Positions 32,971 through 41,855 of a stretch of DNA of 64,000 bases are shown piece by piece; position 1 is the first letter of the stretch, and each line of letters starts with the position of its first letter. This DNA comes from Lentzea sp. NBRC 102530 (GTDB taxonomy: Bacteria > Actinomycetota > Actinomycetes > Mycobacteriales > Pseudonocardiaceae), in assembly GCF_030269365.1 (NCBI RefSeq), contig NZ_BSTF01000026.1:1-64000 (forward strand). The letters are read 5' to 3'. The notes below the pieces were generated by a model, which saw only the letters and a list, made by a program, of their open reading frames with translations, made no database searches and was not told the DNA's origin. A program made the position numbers and the translations under genes.

Positions 32971-34926
32971 GTGACCCATTGCCCTTACTGCGCGCTGCAG
33001 TGCTCCATGAGCGTCATCGACGGCCAGGTGGCCCCTGGTCCCGGTGGGCTGTGCCAGAAGGGCTGGACGGCGGGGGAACTGCTGCGCCACCCCGGCCGGC
33101 TCACCACCCCGCTGCTGCACGGTGCGCCGGTGTCGTGGGACGAGGCGCTGGACCACGTGGCGGCGCGGATCGGGTTCTACGAGCCCGACGAGGTCGCGGT
33201 GTTCGGCGGCGGTGGGCTGACGAACGAAAAGGCTTACGCGCTCGGCAAGTTCGCTCGGGTGGCGCTGAAGACCTCGCAGATCGACTACAACGGCCGGTTC
33301 TGCATGTCGTCCGCCGCTGCCGCGGGCAACAAGGCGTTCGGGCTCGACCGCGGGATGCCGTTTCCGTTGACGGACCTGCGCACCGCGGACACCGTGCTGC
33401 TCGCGGGCTCGAACCCGGCCGAGACGATGCCGCCGTTCCTGCGGCACCTCGAAGGCGCGCGGCTGATCGTCATCGACCCGCGCCGGACCGCGACGGCCGA
33501 GCGCGCGACGTTGCACCTGCAGCCCGCGCCCGGCACCGATCTGGCGCTGGCGCTGGGGCTGCTGCACACCGCCGTCATCGAGGGCGTGATCGACAAGGAG
33601 TACATCTCCGCGCGCACCACGGGTTTCGACGACGCGTGGCGGGTGGCGGCGTCGTGGTGGCCGGAGCAGACCGAACGCGTCACCGGTGTCTCCGCCGCTG
33701 ACCAGCGCGCCGCCGTGCACATGCTGGCCGGGCGGTCCTACATCCTGTCGGGGCGCGGCACCGAGCAGCACGCGTCCGGCACCGACACCGTGTCGGCGTG
33801 GATCAACCTGGCGCTGGCGCTGGGACTTCCCGGCCGCGTGGGTTCCGGCTACGGCTGCCTGACCGGGCAGGGCAACGGCCAGGGCGGCCGCGAGCACGGG
33901 CAGAAGGCCGACCAGCTGCCCGGCTACCGCAAGATCGACGATCCCGTGGCGCGGCGGCACGTCATGGACGTCTGGGGTGTCGACTGGCTGCCCGGCCCCG
34001 GCCGCAGCGCGTACGAACTGCTGGTCGCCGAGGACATCAAGGCGATGCTGGTGTTCGGCAGCAACCCGGTGGTGTCGGCGCCGCGCGCGTCCGGCGTGGC
34101 CGACCGGTTGCGTTCGCTGGACCTGTTGGTGGTGGCGGACTTCGTGTTGTCGGAGACGGCGGCGATGGCCGACGTCGTGTTCCCGGTGACGCAGTGGGCC
34201 GAGGAGGACGGCACGATGACCAACCTCGAGGGCCGGATCATCAGGCGCCGCAAGGCACTCGACCCGCCGCCCGGGGTGCGCAGCGACCTGGAGCTGCTGC
34301 ACGGGCTCGCGTCCCGGCTCGGCGTGCCGGACGGGTTTCCCGTTGCGCCGCAGGAGGTCTTCGAGGAACTGCGGCGCGCGTCGGCGGGTGGCCTCTCCGA
34401 CTACTCGGGCGTGACGTACGAGCGGCTGGAGACCGAGCAGCTGCACTGGCCGGTGCCCTCGGTCGACCACCCCGGCACCCCGAGGCTGTTCCTCGACCGG
34501 TTCGCACATCAGGACGGGCTGGCGCGGTTCGTCCCGGTCGACCACCGCGGCCCGGCCGAACCGCCGGACGCCGACTTCCCGTTGCAGGCCACCACCGGTC
34601 GCGTGTTGCAGCACTACCAGTCGGGGGCGCAGACGCGGCGGATCGACGAGCTGCTGAAGGCCGTTCCCGAGATGTACGTGGAGATGCACCCGGACACGGC
34701 CTCGCGCGCGGGGCTGAGTCCGGACGGTCTGGCACGCGTCGTGTCCAGGCGGGGAACGGTGACGGCGGTCGTGCGCTGCGTGCCGAGCATGCGGGCCGAC
34801 GCGGTGTTCCTGCCGTTCCACTTCCCCGGTGACGGGCGGGCGAACCTGCTCACCAACCCCGCGCTCGATCCCACGAGCCGGATGCCCGAGTTCAAGGTGT
34901 GCGCGGTGCGATTGGAGCGGGCATGA
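32971..34926 (+). CDS. Molybdopterin oxidoreductase, assimilatory nitrate reductase catalytic subunit
   Basis: A 651-residue Mo-bisMGD enzyme. It opens with C-P-Y-C-A-L-Q-C and a later C-Q-K-G, the four-Cys [4Fe-4S] site, and carries Y-N-G-R-F-C-M (candidate Mo-ligand Cys), A-G-S-N-P-A-E and G-C-L-T-G-Q-G-N-G-Q-G. It reduces nitrate to nitrite in the cytosol. It lacks the C-terminal [2Fe-2S] domain of longer NasC/NasA forms; that domain is on the next protein, whose ATG overlaps this stop (ATGA). NarK, NirB and NirD follow. Confidence 0.92.
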   Translation: MTHCPYCALQCSMSVIDGQVAPGPGGLCQKGWTAGELLRHPGRLTTPLLHGAPVSWDEALDHVAARIGFYEPDEVAVFGGGGLTNEKAYALGKFARVALKTSQIDYNGRFCMSSAAAAGNKAFGLDRGMPFPLTDLRTADTVLLAGSNPAETMPPFLRHLEGARLIVIDPRRTATAERATLHLQPAPGTDLALALGLLHTAVIEGVIDKEYISARTTGFDDAWRVAASWWPEQTERVTGVSAADQRAAVHMLAGRSYILSGRGTEQHASGTDTVSAWINLALALGLPGRVGSGYGCLTGQGNGQGGREHGQKADQLPGYRKIDDPVARRHVMDVWGVDWLPGPGRSAYELLVAEDIKAMLVFGSNPVVSAPRASGVADRLRSLDLLVVADFVLSETAAMADVVFPVTQWAEEDGTMTNLEGRIIRRRKALDPPPGVRSDLELLHGLASRLGVPDGFPVAPQEVFEELRRASAGGLSDYSGVTYERLETEQLHWPVPSVDHPGTPRLFLDRFAHQDGLARFVPVDHRGPAEPPDADFPLQATTGRVLQHYQSGAQTRRIDELLKAVPEMYVEMHPDTASRAGLSPDGLARVVSRRGTVTAVVRCVPSMRADAVFLPFHFPGDGRANLLTNPALDPTSRMPEFKVCAVRLERA

Positions 34927-36509
34927 GGCGAGTCGTGATCGTCGGGTACGGCATGGCGGGCGCCCGGTTGGCGGACGAACTGCGCCGCCGGGACCCGGAC
35001 GTGTCGGTGACCGTGGTGGGTGCGGAGCCGCACGCCGCCTACAACCGGGTGCTGTTGTCGACGGTGGTCGCGGGGGCGATGACGCCGGAGTCGACGCGGC
35101 TGCACGACGAGGGGTGGGCGGCCGAGCACGGCATCGACCTGCGGCTGGGCACCGAGGTGGTGGGGATAGACCGCACCTCGCGCACGGTGACCATCACTCC
35201 GGCTTCCGCCACCGCCTCAGCTCCGGCTTCCGCCACCGCCTCAGCTCCGGCTTCCGCCACCGCCTCCGGCCCGGCTTCCGCCACCGGCTCATCCCCTGCC
35301 CCTGCCCCAGCCGCTTCCCCGGCCCCAGCCTCCGCCGAGCCCGGTGGGGCCGAGTCCGTCGAGACCATCCCTTACGACGCCCTCGTCCTCGCGACCGGCA
35401 GCGTCCCCTGGGTCCCACCGGCCGAGGGCCTCCTCGAGGACGGCAAGCTCGCCCCCGGAGTCGTCGCCTTCCGCACCCTCGACGACTGCGCCCAGATCGC
35501 GAACGCCGCCGCCAAGGGCGCACCCGTCGTCGTCCTCGGCGGCGGGCTGCTCGGCATCGAGGCCGCTCGGGGCCTGGCCGGCCGCGGCTGCCTCGTCACC
35601 GTCGTGCACCCCGTCGGCCACCTCATGGAACGCCAGCTCGACCCCGGCGCCGGCGGCGTCCTCGCCCGCACGCTGGGCAAGCTCGGCATCGAGTTCCGCC
35701 TGAACGCCTTCGCCGCCAAGTACCTCCCCGGCGACGGCCTCGTCCTCGACGACGGCACCCACGTCCCCGCCGAGCTCGTCGTGGTGTCCGCGGGCGTGCG
35801 CGCCGAGACGTCCCTGGCGGTGCAGGCAGGTCTGACCGTCGACCGCGGCATCGTCGTCGACGACGCACTCAGGACCAGCGACCCGCGCATCCACGCGATC
35901 GGCGACTGCGCCCAGCACCCCGGCACCGTGTCGGGGCTGGTGCAGCCCGCGTGGGACCAGGCCGCGGTGCTCGCCGACCGCCTGACCGGCGCGAACCCGG
36001 CCGCCCGATACAGCGGCACCTCCGTCGTCACCAGACTCAAGGCACGCGACGTGGACCTCGCGGCGTTGGGGGACGTGCACACCGACGTCGACTGCCCCGA
36101 CTCGGAAGTCCTGTGCTTCCAGGAACCCTCGCGCGGCCGGTACGCCAAGCTCGTGCTGCGCGACGACCGGGTGACGGGCGCGATCGTGCTCGGCGCGCCG
36201 GACGCGGCCGCCACGATCACGCAGCTCTACGACCGGGGCATCCCGGCGCCGACGGACCGGCTCGCGTTGCTGCTCGGACGGGCGTTGCCGGCCGAGGCCG
36301 CGTCTCCCGCCGACCTGCCGTCCAGCGCGGTGATCTGCCGCTGCAACACCGTCTCCAAAGGACAGATCGTGTCGGCCTGGCGGGCGGGGGCGGAGACGTT
36401 GCCGCAGCTCGCGGAGGCCACGCGGGCCACGACGGGGTGCGGTGGCTGCAAGGACGCGGTGTGCGGGCTGCTCGACTGGCTCGGCGCCTCACAGCCGGCC
36501 CCGGCGTGA
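34923..36509 (+). CDS. FAD-dependent electron-transfer subunit with [2Fe-2S] BFD domain (NasB-like)
   Basis: A 528-residue flavoprotein with an N-terminal FAD loop V-I-V-G-Y-G-M-A-G-A-R, an NAD(P)-binding loop V-L-G-G-G-L-L-G-I-E-A and A-I-G-D-C-A. The C-terminus has a BFD-type cluster (C-R-C then C-G-G-C). It resembles the NirB N-terminal half and probably passes electrons from NAD(P)H to the Mo-subunit upstream. An odd insert of about 50 residues rich in Ala/Ser/Thr/Pro sits between the first FAD-binding region and L-A-T-G-S-V-P. It is encoded by 24-bp tandem repeats. Confidence 0.88.
   Translation: MRRVVIVGYGMAGARLADELRRRDPDVSVTVVGAEPHAAYNRVLLSTVVAGAMTPESTRLHDEGWAAEHGIDLRLGTEVVGIDRTSRTVTITPASATASAPASATASAPASATASGPASATGSSPAPAPAASPAPASAEPGGAESVETIPYDALVLATGSVPWVPPAEGLLEDGKLAPGVVAFRTLDDCAQIANAAAKGAPVVVLGGGLLGIEAARGLAGRGCLVTVVHPVGHLMERQLDPGAGGVLARTLGKLGIEFRLNAFAAKYLPGDGLVLDDGTHVPAELVVVSAGVRAETSLAVQAGLTVDRGIVVDDALRTSDPRIHAIGDCAQHPGTVSGLVQPAWDQAAVLADRLTGANPAARYSGTSVVTRLKARDVDLAALGDVHTDVDCPDSEVLCFQEPSRGRYAKLVLRDDRVTGAIVLGAPDAAATITQLYDRGIPAPTDRLALLLGRALPAEAASPADLPSSAVICRCNTVSKGQIVSAWRAGAETLPQLAEATRATTGCGGCKDAVCGLLDWLGASQPAPA
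35197..35292 (+). repeat. 24-bp minisatellite (four units) inside the flavoprotein gene
   Basis: Units at 35197-35220 and 35221-35244 are identical, the third differs at one base and the fourth (35269-35292) at several. The 24-bp unit keeps the reading frame and codes for P-A-S-A-T-A-S-A. A further Ala/Pro-rich stretch follows to about 35345. Copy number is likely to vary between strains. Confidence 0.9.
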
Positions 36510-36552
36510 TGTGCGGCGGAGTTGCCGTCGCCGTCATCGGCCAGAACGCCCT

Positions 36553-36576
36553 GGTAACGCGCGGTTCTTAGGTTTC
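36553..36576 (+). promoter_or_regulatory. Promoter element of narK (shared with nitrate reductase)
   Basis: GGTAACGCGCGGTTCTTAGG then TTTC; 19 of 24 positions match 32941-32964. TAGGTT is the -10-like hexamer, 30 bases before the narK ATG. The shared GTTAACG/GGTAACG part could be a regulator site. Confidence 0.5.
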
Positions 36577-36605
36577 CCGGCAACGCCGACCCGCGGAGGA
36601 CTTCA

Positions 36606-37907
36606 ATGAGCTGGATCGACCACTGGGAGCCGGAGAAGCCCGAGTTCTGGGAGAGCAGGGGCAAGCGGATCGCCCGCAAGAACCTGGCGTTCTCGATCCT
36701 CGCGGAGAACCTCGGGTTCAGCGTGTGGGTGCTGATGAGCATCGTGGTGGTGAGCCTCGGCTCCGTCGGCTTCGACTTCAGCGTGGGCCAGCAGTTCTGG
36801 TTGCTGATCGTGCCGAACCTGGTCGGTGCGGCGCTGCGGGTGCCGTACACGTTCGCGGTGCCGAGGTTCGGCGGGAGGGCGTGGACGACGATCAGCGCCG
36901 GGCTGCTGCTCATCCCGTGCGCGATGCTCGCCCACGCGGTCAGCACGCCGGGCACGCCCTACTGGTTCTTCCTGCTCACGTCGGCCGCGATGGGGCTCGG
37001 CGGCGGCAACTTCTCGTCGTCGATGGCGAACATCTCGTTCTTCTACCCCGAGGGCAAGAAGGGGCTGGCGCTCGGCTTGAACGCGGCCGGCGGCAACCTC
37101 GGCGTCGCGATCACGCAGCTGCTCGTGCCGATCGTGATCACCATCGGCACCGGCGTCAACCTCGCCTACGCGGCGTTGATCTGGATGCCGTTCATCGTCG
37201 TGGCGACGGCCTGCGCGTGGTTCTTCATGGACAGCCTGACGCAGGCCAAGCCGGACGGGCAGTCGTACAAGCTCGCGCTGTCGAACCAGCACACGTGGGT
37301 GATGTCGTTCCTGTACATCGGCACGTTCGGGTCGTTCATCGGGTTCTCGTTCGCGTTCCCGTCGCTGATCAAGCTGTCGTTCGCCGACCACAAGGGCTGG
37401 GTGGCGCTCGCGTTCCTCGGGGCGTTGATCGGGTCGGTGGCCCGGCCGCTGGGCGGGTGGCTCGCGGACCGGATCGGCGGTGCCAAGGTGACGCTGGGGA
37501 CGTTCGTCGGCCTCGCGCTGGGCACCGTCGGCGTGATCCTGAGCGTCGACACGAAGAACTTCGCGCTGTTCTTCGGCTCGTTCATCGCGTTGTTCGTGCT
37601 GGCGGGCGTCGGCAACGGGTCGACGTACCGGATGATCCCGGCGATCTTCCGCACCCAGTCGGACTGCGACAAGTCCGCGAAGCGCCAGGCCGCCGCGGTG
37701 GTCGGCATCGCGGGTGCGATCGGCGCGGCCGGCGGTGTGCTGGTGAACCTCGTCTTCAAGTTCTCGCTGGAGGGCTCGAAGACGCTGACGCCCGCGCTCA
37801 CCGCGATCCTCGTCTTCTACGGCCTCTGCCTCGCCACGACCTGGTGGTTCTACCTGCGCCGCACCGTCTTCGCGGCGCGTCCGTCGCTCGCCCACGCGGG
37901 CGTGTGA
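36606..37907 (+). CDS. narK: NarK-family nitrate/nitrite transporter
   Basis: A 433-residue, 12-helix major facilitator. It carries the nitrate-signature glycine-rich segments G-L-G-G-G-N-F-S-S-S-M-A-N-I-S and A-G-V-G-N-G-S-T-Y-R-M-I-P, typical of NarK/NasA carriers. It would import nitrate and/or export nitrite. GCGGAGGA lies five bases upstream of ATG 36606. Its own promoter element is the same as that before the nitrate reductase, so the two are probably co-regulated. Confidence 0.95.
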   Translation: MSWIDHWEPEKPEFWESRGKRIARKNLAFSILAENLGFSVWVLMSIVVVSLGSVGFDFSVGQQFWLLIVPNLVGAALRVPYTFAVPRFGGRAWTTISAGLLLIPCAMLAHAVSTPGTPYWFFLLTSAAMGLGGGNFSSSMANISFFYPEGKKGLALGLNAAGGNLGVAITQLLVPIVITIGTGVNLAYAALIWMPFIVVATACAWFFMDSLTQAKPDGQSYKLALSNQHTWVMSFLYIGTFGSFIGFSFAFPSLIKLSFADHKGWVALAFLGALIGSVARPLGGWLADRIGGAKVTLGTFVGLALGTVGVILSVDTKNFALFFGSFIALFVLAGVGNGSTYRMIPAIFRTQSDCDKSAKRQAAAVVGIAGAIGAAGGVLVNLVFKFSLEGSKTLTPALTAILVFYGLCLATTWWFYLRRTVFAARPSLAHAGV

Positions 37908-37996
37908 CCGCGGCCGCTTTACCGGGCCGACACACAGCAGACCTGGGGATGACACACGGCCCGGTGACGATGCCGGGGCGGGAGGAGGGACTTGCG

Positions 37997-40453
37997 ATGA
38001 CTCGAACGCTGGTCGTGATCGGCCACGGCATGGTGGGCCACCGGCTCGTCGACCTCCTGCGCGACTCCGCGTGGCGGATCGTCGTGTTCGGCGAGGAATC
38101 CCGCCCCGCGTACGACCGGGTGGCGCTGTCGTCCTATGTGGACAGCTGGAGCTCGACGGGGCTGGAACTGCCCGCGCTGACCGGCTGCGAGCTGCGGCTC
38201 GGCGAGAAGGTCGTGTCGGTGGACCGGGAACGGCGCGTGGTCGTCGGAGCCTCCGGTGTCGAGGTTTCGTACGACGCTCTGGTGCTGGCCACGGGTTCGG
38301 TGCCATTTGTGCCGCCGGTGCCCGGCCGCGACCTGCCCGGCTGCCACGTCTACCGGACCATCGACGACCTGGACGCGATCCGCGCGACCGTCGAGGCCGC
38401 GTCCCGGCCCGGCCGGAAGTCCGGGATGGTGCTGGGTGGCGGGTTGCTCGGGCTGGAGGCCGCCAACGCGTTGCGGGGCATGGGGGTGTCGCCGCACGTC
38501 GTGGAGCTGGCGCCGCGGCTGATGCCGATCCAGGTCGACGACGGCGGTGCGTCGTTGCTGAAGCGGCTGGTCGAGAAGCTCGACCTGACCGTGCACACCG
38601 GGACCTCGGCCTCCTCGATCGAACGGGACGGGTCGCGGTTGATCGCGAAGCTCGCCTCCGGGCTGGAGCTGGACCTCGACGTCGTGGTGTTCAGCGCCGG
38701 CATCCGGCCGCGGACCGACCTCGACCTGGGGCTGGAACTGGGGCCGCGCGGTGGGTACCTGGTCGACGCGGCCTGCCGGACGGCCGATCCCTCCGTGTTC
38801 GCCATCGGCGAGTGCGCCGCCGTCGAAGGTGTGACGTACGGGCTCGTGGCGCCCGGCTACTCGATGGCCGAGGTCGTCGCGGACCAGCTTTCCGGTGGTG
38901 CGCGGACGTTCCCGGGCGCGGACGTCTCCACGAAGCTGAAGCTGCTCGGCGTGGACGTGGCTTCGTTCGGCGACGCGCACGCCGCCACCGAGGGCGCGCT
39001 CGAGGTCGTCGTGAACAACGCCGTGGCCGGCACCTACAGCAAGCTCGTGGTGTCCGACGACGCCCGGACGTTGCTGGGTGGCGTGCTCGTCGGCGACGCC
39101 TCCTCCTACCTGTCGCTGCGACCGTTGGTGGGCAAGGAGGTTCCTGCCGCGCTGTTGCAGCCGGGGGGAGCCGTCGACGTCGAGATGCCCGCTGACGCGC
39201 AGGTCTGCTCGTGCCTGGCGGTGACCAAGCAGACGATCACGGACGCGATCGTGTCCGGCGTGGCCTGTGACGTGGCCGAGCTGAAGGCGTGCACCAAGGC
39301 CGGTACCGGGTGCGGTTCGTGCGTGCCGATGCTGAAGAAGCTGCTGACCGAGTGCGGTGTCGAGCAGTCCAAGGCGTTGTGCGAGCACTTCACGCACTCG
39401 CGGGCCGAACTGTTCGAGATCGTGCGGGCCACCCGGATCTCCACGTTCTCCGAACTCGTCGCGCGGCACGGCACCGGGCGCGGGTGCGACATCTGCAAGC
39501 CCGCCGTGGCGTCGATCCTGGCCTCTCTGGGGAACGGGCACATCCTCGGTGCCTCGCAGGTCTCGTTGCAGGACACCAACGACCGGTTCCTGGCGAACAT
39601 GCAGCGCAACGGGACGTACTCGGTCGTGCCGCGGATCCCCGGCGGGGAGATCACGCCGGAGAAGCTGATCGTCATCGGCGAGGTGGCCCGCGACTTCGGG
39701 CTCTACACGAAGATCACCGGCGGGCAGCGGATCGACCTGTTCGGGGCGACCGTGGACCAGTTGCCGTTGATCTGGCGCCGGTTGGTGGACGCGGGCTTCG
39801 AGTCCGGGCACGCCTACGGCAAGTCGTTGCGCACGGTGAAGTCCTGCGTCGGGACGACCTGGTGCCGTTACGGGGTGCAGGACTCCGTCGGGCTCGCGAT
39901 CGAGCTGGAACTGCGCTACCGCGGGTTGCGGTCGCCGCACAAGCTCAAGTCCGCGGTGTCGGGCTGTGCGCGTGAGTGCGCCGAGGCGCGGTCCAAGGAC
40001 TTCGGCGTGATCGCCACCGAGAACGGCTGGAACCTCTACGTGGGCGGCAACGGCGGCTTCACGCCCCGGCACGCCGACCTGCTGGTGTCCGATGTGGACA
40101 CGGCGTCGCTGATCCAGATCATCGACCGGTTCCTGATGTTCTACATCCGCACGGCCGACCGGCTGCAGCGCACCTCGGTGTGGCTGGAAGGCCTCGACGG
40201 AGGCCTCGACCACCTGCGTGAGGTGGTCGTCGACGACAAGCTCGGCATCTGCGCCGAGTTGGAGGCCGCGATGGCCTCGCACGTCGACGACTACGCCGAC
40301 GAGTGGCGCGGTGTGCTGGAGGACCCGGAGAAGCTGGCCAGGTTCACGTCGTTCGTGAACGCCCCCGGCGTTCCCGACCCCACCATCTCGTTCCGCGCGG
40401 AGCGGGGACAGCGCGTCCCCGTGTCCCTGGGGATTCCGGAGGTCGTCAGGTGA
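37997..40453 (+). CDS. nirB: NADH-dependent nitrite reductase, large subunit
   Basis: An 818-residue NirB with an N-terminal FAD/NAD(P) module (V-V-I-G-H-G-M-V-G and V-L-G-G-G-L-L-G-L-E), two BFD [2Fe-2S]-like clusters (C-S-C then C-G-S-C; G-C-D-I-C) and a C-terminal siroheme/[4Fe-4S] domain (S-C-V-G-T-T-W-C-R-Y-G and G-C-A-R-E-C-A-E). It reduces nitrite to ammonium in the cytosol with NADH. ATG 37997 is preceded by GGAGGAGGGA. It is followed by nirD with a GTGA overlap. Sirohaem supply genes are at the end of the same operon. Confidence 0.97.
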   Translation: MTRTLVVIGHGMVGHRLVDLLRDSAWRIVVFGEESRPAYDRVALSSYVDSWSSTGLELPALTGCELRLGEKVVSVDRERRVVVGASGVEVSYDALVLATGSVPFVPPVPGRDLPGCHVYRTIDDLDAIRATVEAASRPGRKSGMVLGGGLLGLEAANALRGMGVSPHVVELAPRLMPIQVDDGGASLLKRLVEKLDLTVHTGTSASSIERDGSRLIAKLASGLELDLDVVVFSAGIRPRTDLDLGLELGPRGGYLVDAACRTADPSVFAIGECAAVEGVTYGLVAPGYSMAEVVADQLSGGARTFPGADVSTKLKLLGVDVASFGDAHAATEGALEVVVNNAVAGTYSKLVVSDDARTLLGGVLVGDASSYLSLRPLVGKEVPAALLQPGGAVDVEMPADAQVCSCLAVTKQTITDAIVSGVACDVAELKACTKAGTGCGSCVPMLKKLLTECGVEQSKALCEHFTHSRAELFEIVRATRISTFSELVARHGTGRGCDICKPAVASILASLGNGHILGASQVSLQDTNDRFLANMQRNGTYSVVPRIPGGEITPEKLIVIGEVARDFGLYTKITGGQRIDLFGATVDQLPLIWRRLVDAGFESGHAYGKSLRTVKSCVGTTWCRYGVQDSVGLAIELELRYRGLRSPHKLKSAVSGCARECAEARSKDFGVIATENGWNLYVGGNGGFTPRHADLLVSDVDTASLIQIIDRFLMFYIRTADRLQRTSVWLEGLDGGLDHLREVVVDDKLGICAELEAAMASHVDDYADEWRGVLEDPEKLARFTSFVNAPGVPDPTISFRAERGQRVPVSLGIPEVVR

Positions 40454-40761
40454 TCGTCTGTGGCGTTGAGGCTCTGCGTCCGGAGCAGGGGGTCGCCGCC
40501 CTGCTGCCGGACGGATCGCAGGTGGCGGTGTTCCTGACCGCGGACGGCTCGGTGCACGCCCTGGACAACATCGACCCGTTCAGCGGGGCGGCCGTCCTGT
40601 CGCGCGGGATCGTCGGCGACCGGGGCGGCGAACCCGTCGTGGTGTCACCGGTCTACAAGCAGGCCTTCTCGCTGGCCACCGGCAAGTGCCTGGACTCTCC
40701 CTCGGTTTCCGTTGCCGTGCACGGGGTGCGCGTGCGTGACGGTGTCGTGGAGCTGACGTGA
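40450..40761 (+). CDS. nirD: Nitrite reductase small subunit
   Basis: This 103-residue NirD has a Rieske-like fold without the Cys/His cluster ligands: A-L-D-N-I-D-P-F-S-G, R-G-I-V-G-D and V-S-P-V-Y-K-Q-A-F-S-L are the family hallmarks. GTG 40450 overlaps the nirB stop and its own stop overlaps the next GTG, so nirB-nirD-hemD-cbiX are translationally coupled. It forms the NirBD complex. Confidence 0.96.
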   Translation: MIVCGVEALRPEQGVAALLPDGSQVAVFLTADGSVHALDNIDPFSGAAVLSRGIVGDRGGEPVVVSPVYKQAFSLATGKCLDSPSVSVAVHGVRVRDGVVELT

Positions 40762-41855
40762 CCGCGCCGCTGCCGTTGGCGGGGTTCACGATCGGCGTCA
40801 CCGCGGCTCGCCGTGCCGACGAGCTGATCGCTTTGCTGGAGCGCAAGGGTGCCTCGGTGATGCACGGGCCCGCGTTGCGGATCGTGCCTCTGCCGGATGA
40901 CGCGACACTTCATGCGGCGACTTTGGAACTCGTGTCGTCGCCCGTCGACGTCGTGGTGGCCACCACCGCCATCGGGTTCCGCGGCTGGTTCGAGGCCGCG
41001 GAGGGGTGGGGGCTCGCGGCTCGCTTGCACCGGGCGTTGGAAGGGGCCGTGGTGCTGCCTCGCGGGCCCAAGGCGAAAGGGGCCGTGCGAGCGGCTGGGC
41101 TGGTCGAGACGTGGTCGCCGACGTCCGAGTCCAACGCCGAGTTGTTGCAGTACCTGTTGCGTCTCGGGGTCGCCGGGAAGCGGATCGCCGTTCAGCTGCA
41201 CGGGGAGCCGTTGCCGGACTTCGTCGGGTCGTTGGTCGCCGCCGGGGCCGATGTGGTCGAGATTCCCGTTTACCGGTGGGAGCCGCCGGCTGACACCGGG
41301 CCCCTGTTGCGGTTGATCGACGCTGTGGTGGCCGGGTCGGTGGATGCTCTGACGTTCACCTCGGCGCCCGCTGCTGCATCGGTGTTGCGTTCCGCGCCTG
41401 ATGTTCCGGCGTTGGTTTCGCGGTTGCGGCGGGATGTCCTGGTGGTGGGGGTGGGTGCGATCACCGCGGGGCCGTTGGTCGCTGCCGGGATTCCTGTCGT
41501 GCAGCCCGCCCGGTCCCGGATCGGGTCGATGGTGCGGGAGTTGGCCGTGGAGCTGCCTTCCCGGGCGTTGCGGTTGCGGATCGCCTCGCGGGACATGGAG
41601 ATGCGGGCGCAGGCCGTGGTGGTCGACGGGGAGCTGCGGCCCGTTGCTCCTGCGCCCATGGCCGTGTTGCGGACGTTGGTGGCTGCTCGGGGGCGGGTGG
41701 TTTCCCGGCAGGAGTTGCTGGCTGCCCTGCCGTCCGGTGGGGAGGAGCACGCGGTGGAGACCGCTGTGGGGCGGCTGCGGACTGCCCTGGGGGCGCCGCA
41801 GATGGTGTGCACGGTGGTCAAGCGGGGGTATCGACTCGCCATGGAGCCCGTATGA
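40758..41855 (+). CDS. hemD: Uroporphyrinogen-III synthase fused to OmpR-type winged helix
   Basis: A 365-residue fusion: residues 1-260 are a HemD-like two-lobed domain (G-F-T-I-G-V-T-A-A-R-R start, T-S-A-P-A-A-A-S-V-L) and residues about 270-365 are an OmpR/PhoB-type DNA-binding domain (V-S-R-Q-E-L-L-A-A-L, A-V-E-T-A-V-G-R-L-R, V-K-R-G-Y-R-L). Such fusions are known in actinobacterial nitrite reductase loci and may act as a regulator, a siroheme-pathway enzyme or both. Whether it retains synthase activity cannot be read here. Confidence 0.88.
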   Translation: MTAPLPLAGFTIGVTAARRADELIALLERKGASVMHGPALRIVPLPDDATLHAATLELVSSPVDVVVATTAIGFRGWFEAAEGWGLAARLHRALEGAVVLPRGPKAKGAVRAAGLVETWSPTSESNAELLQYLLRLGVAGKRIAVQLHGEPLPDFVGSLVAAGADVVEIPVYRWEPPADTGPLLRLIDAVVAGSVDALTFTSAPAAASVLRSAPDVPALVSRLRRDVLVVGVGAITAGPLVAAGIPVVQPARSRIGSMVRELAVELPSRALRLRIASRDMEMRAQAVVVDGELRPVAPAPMAVLRTLVAARGRVVSRQELLAALPSGGEEHAVETAVGRLRTALGAPQMVCTVVKRGYRLAMEPV

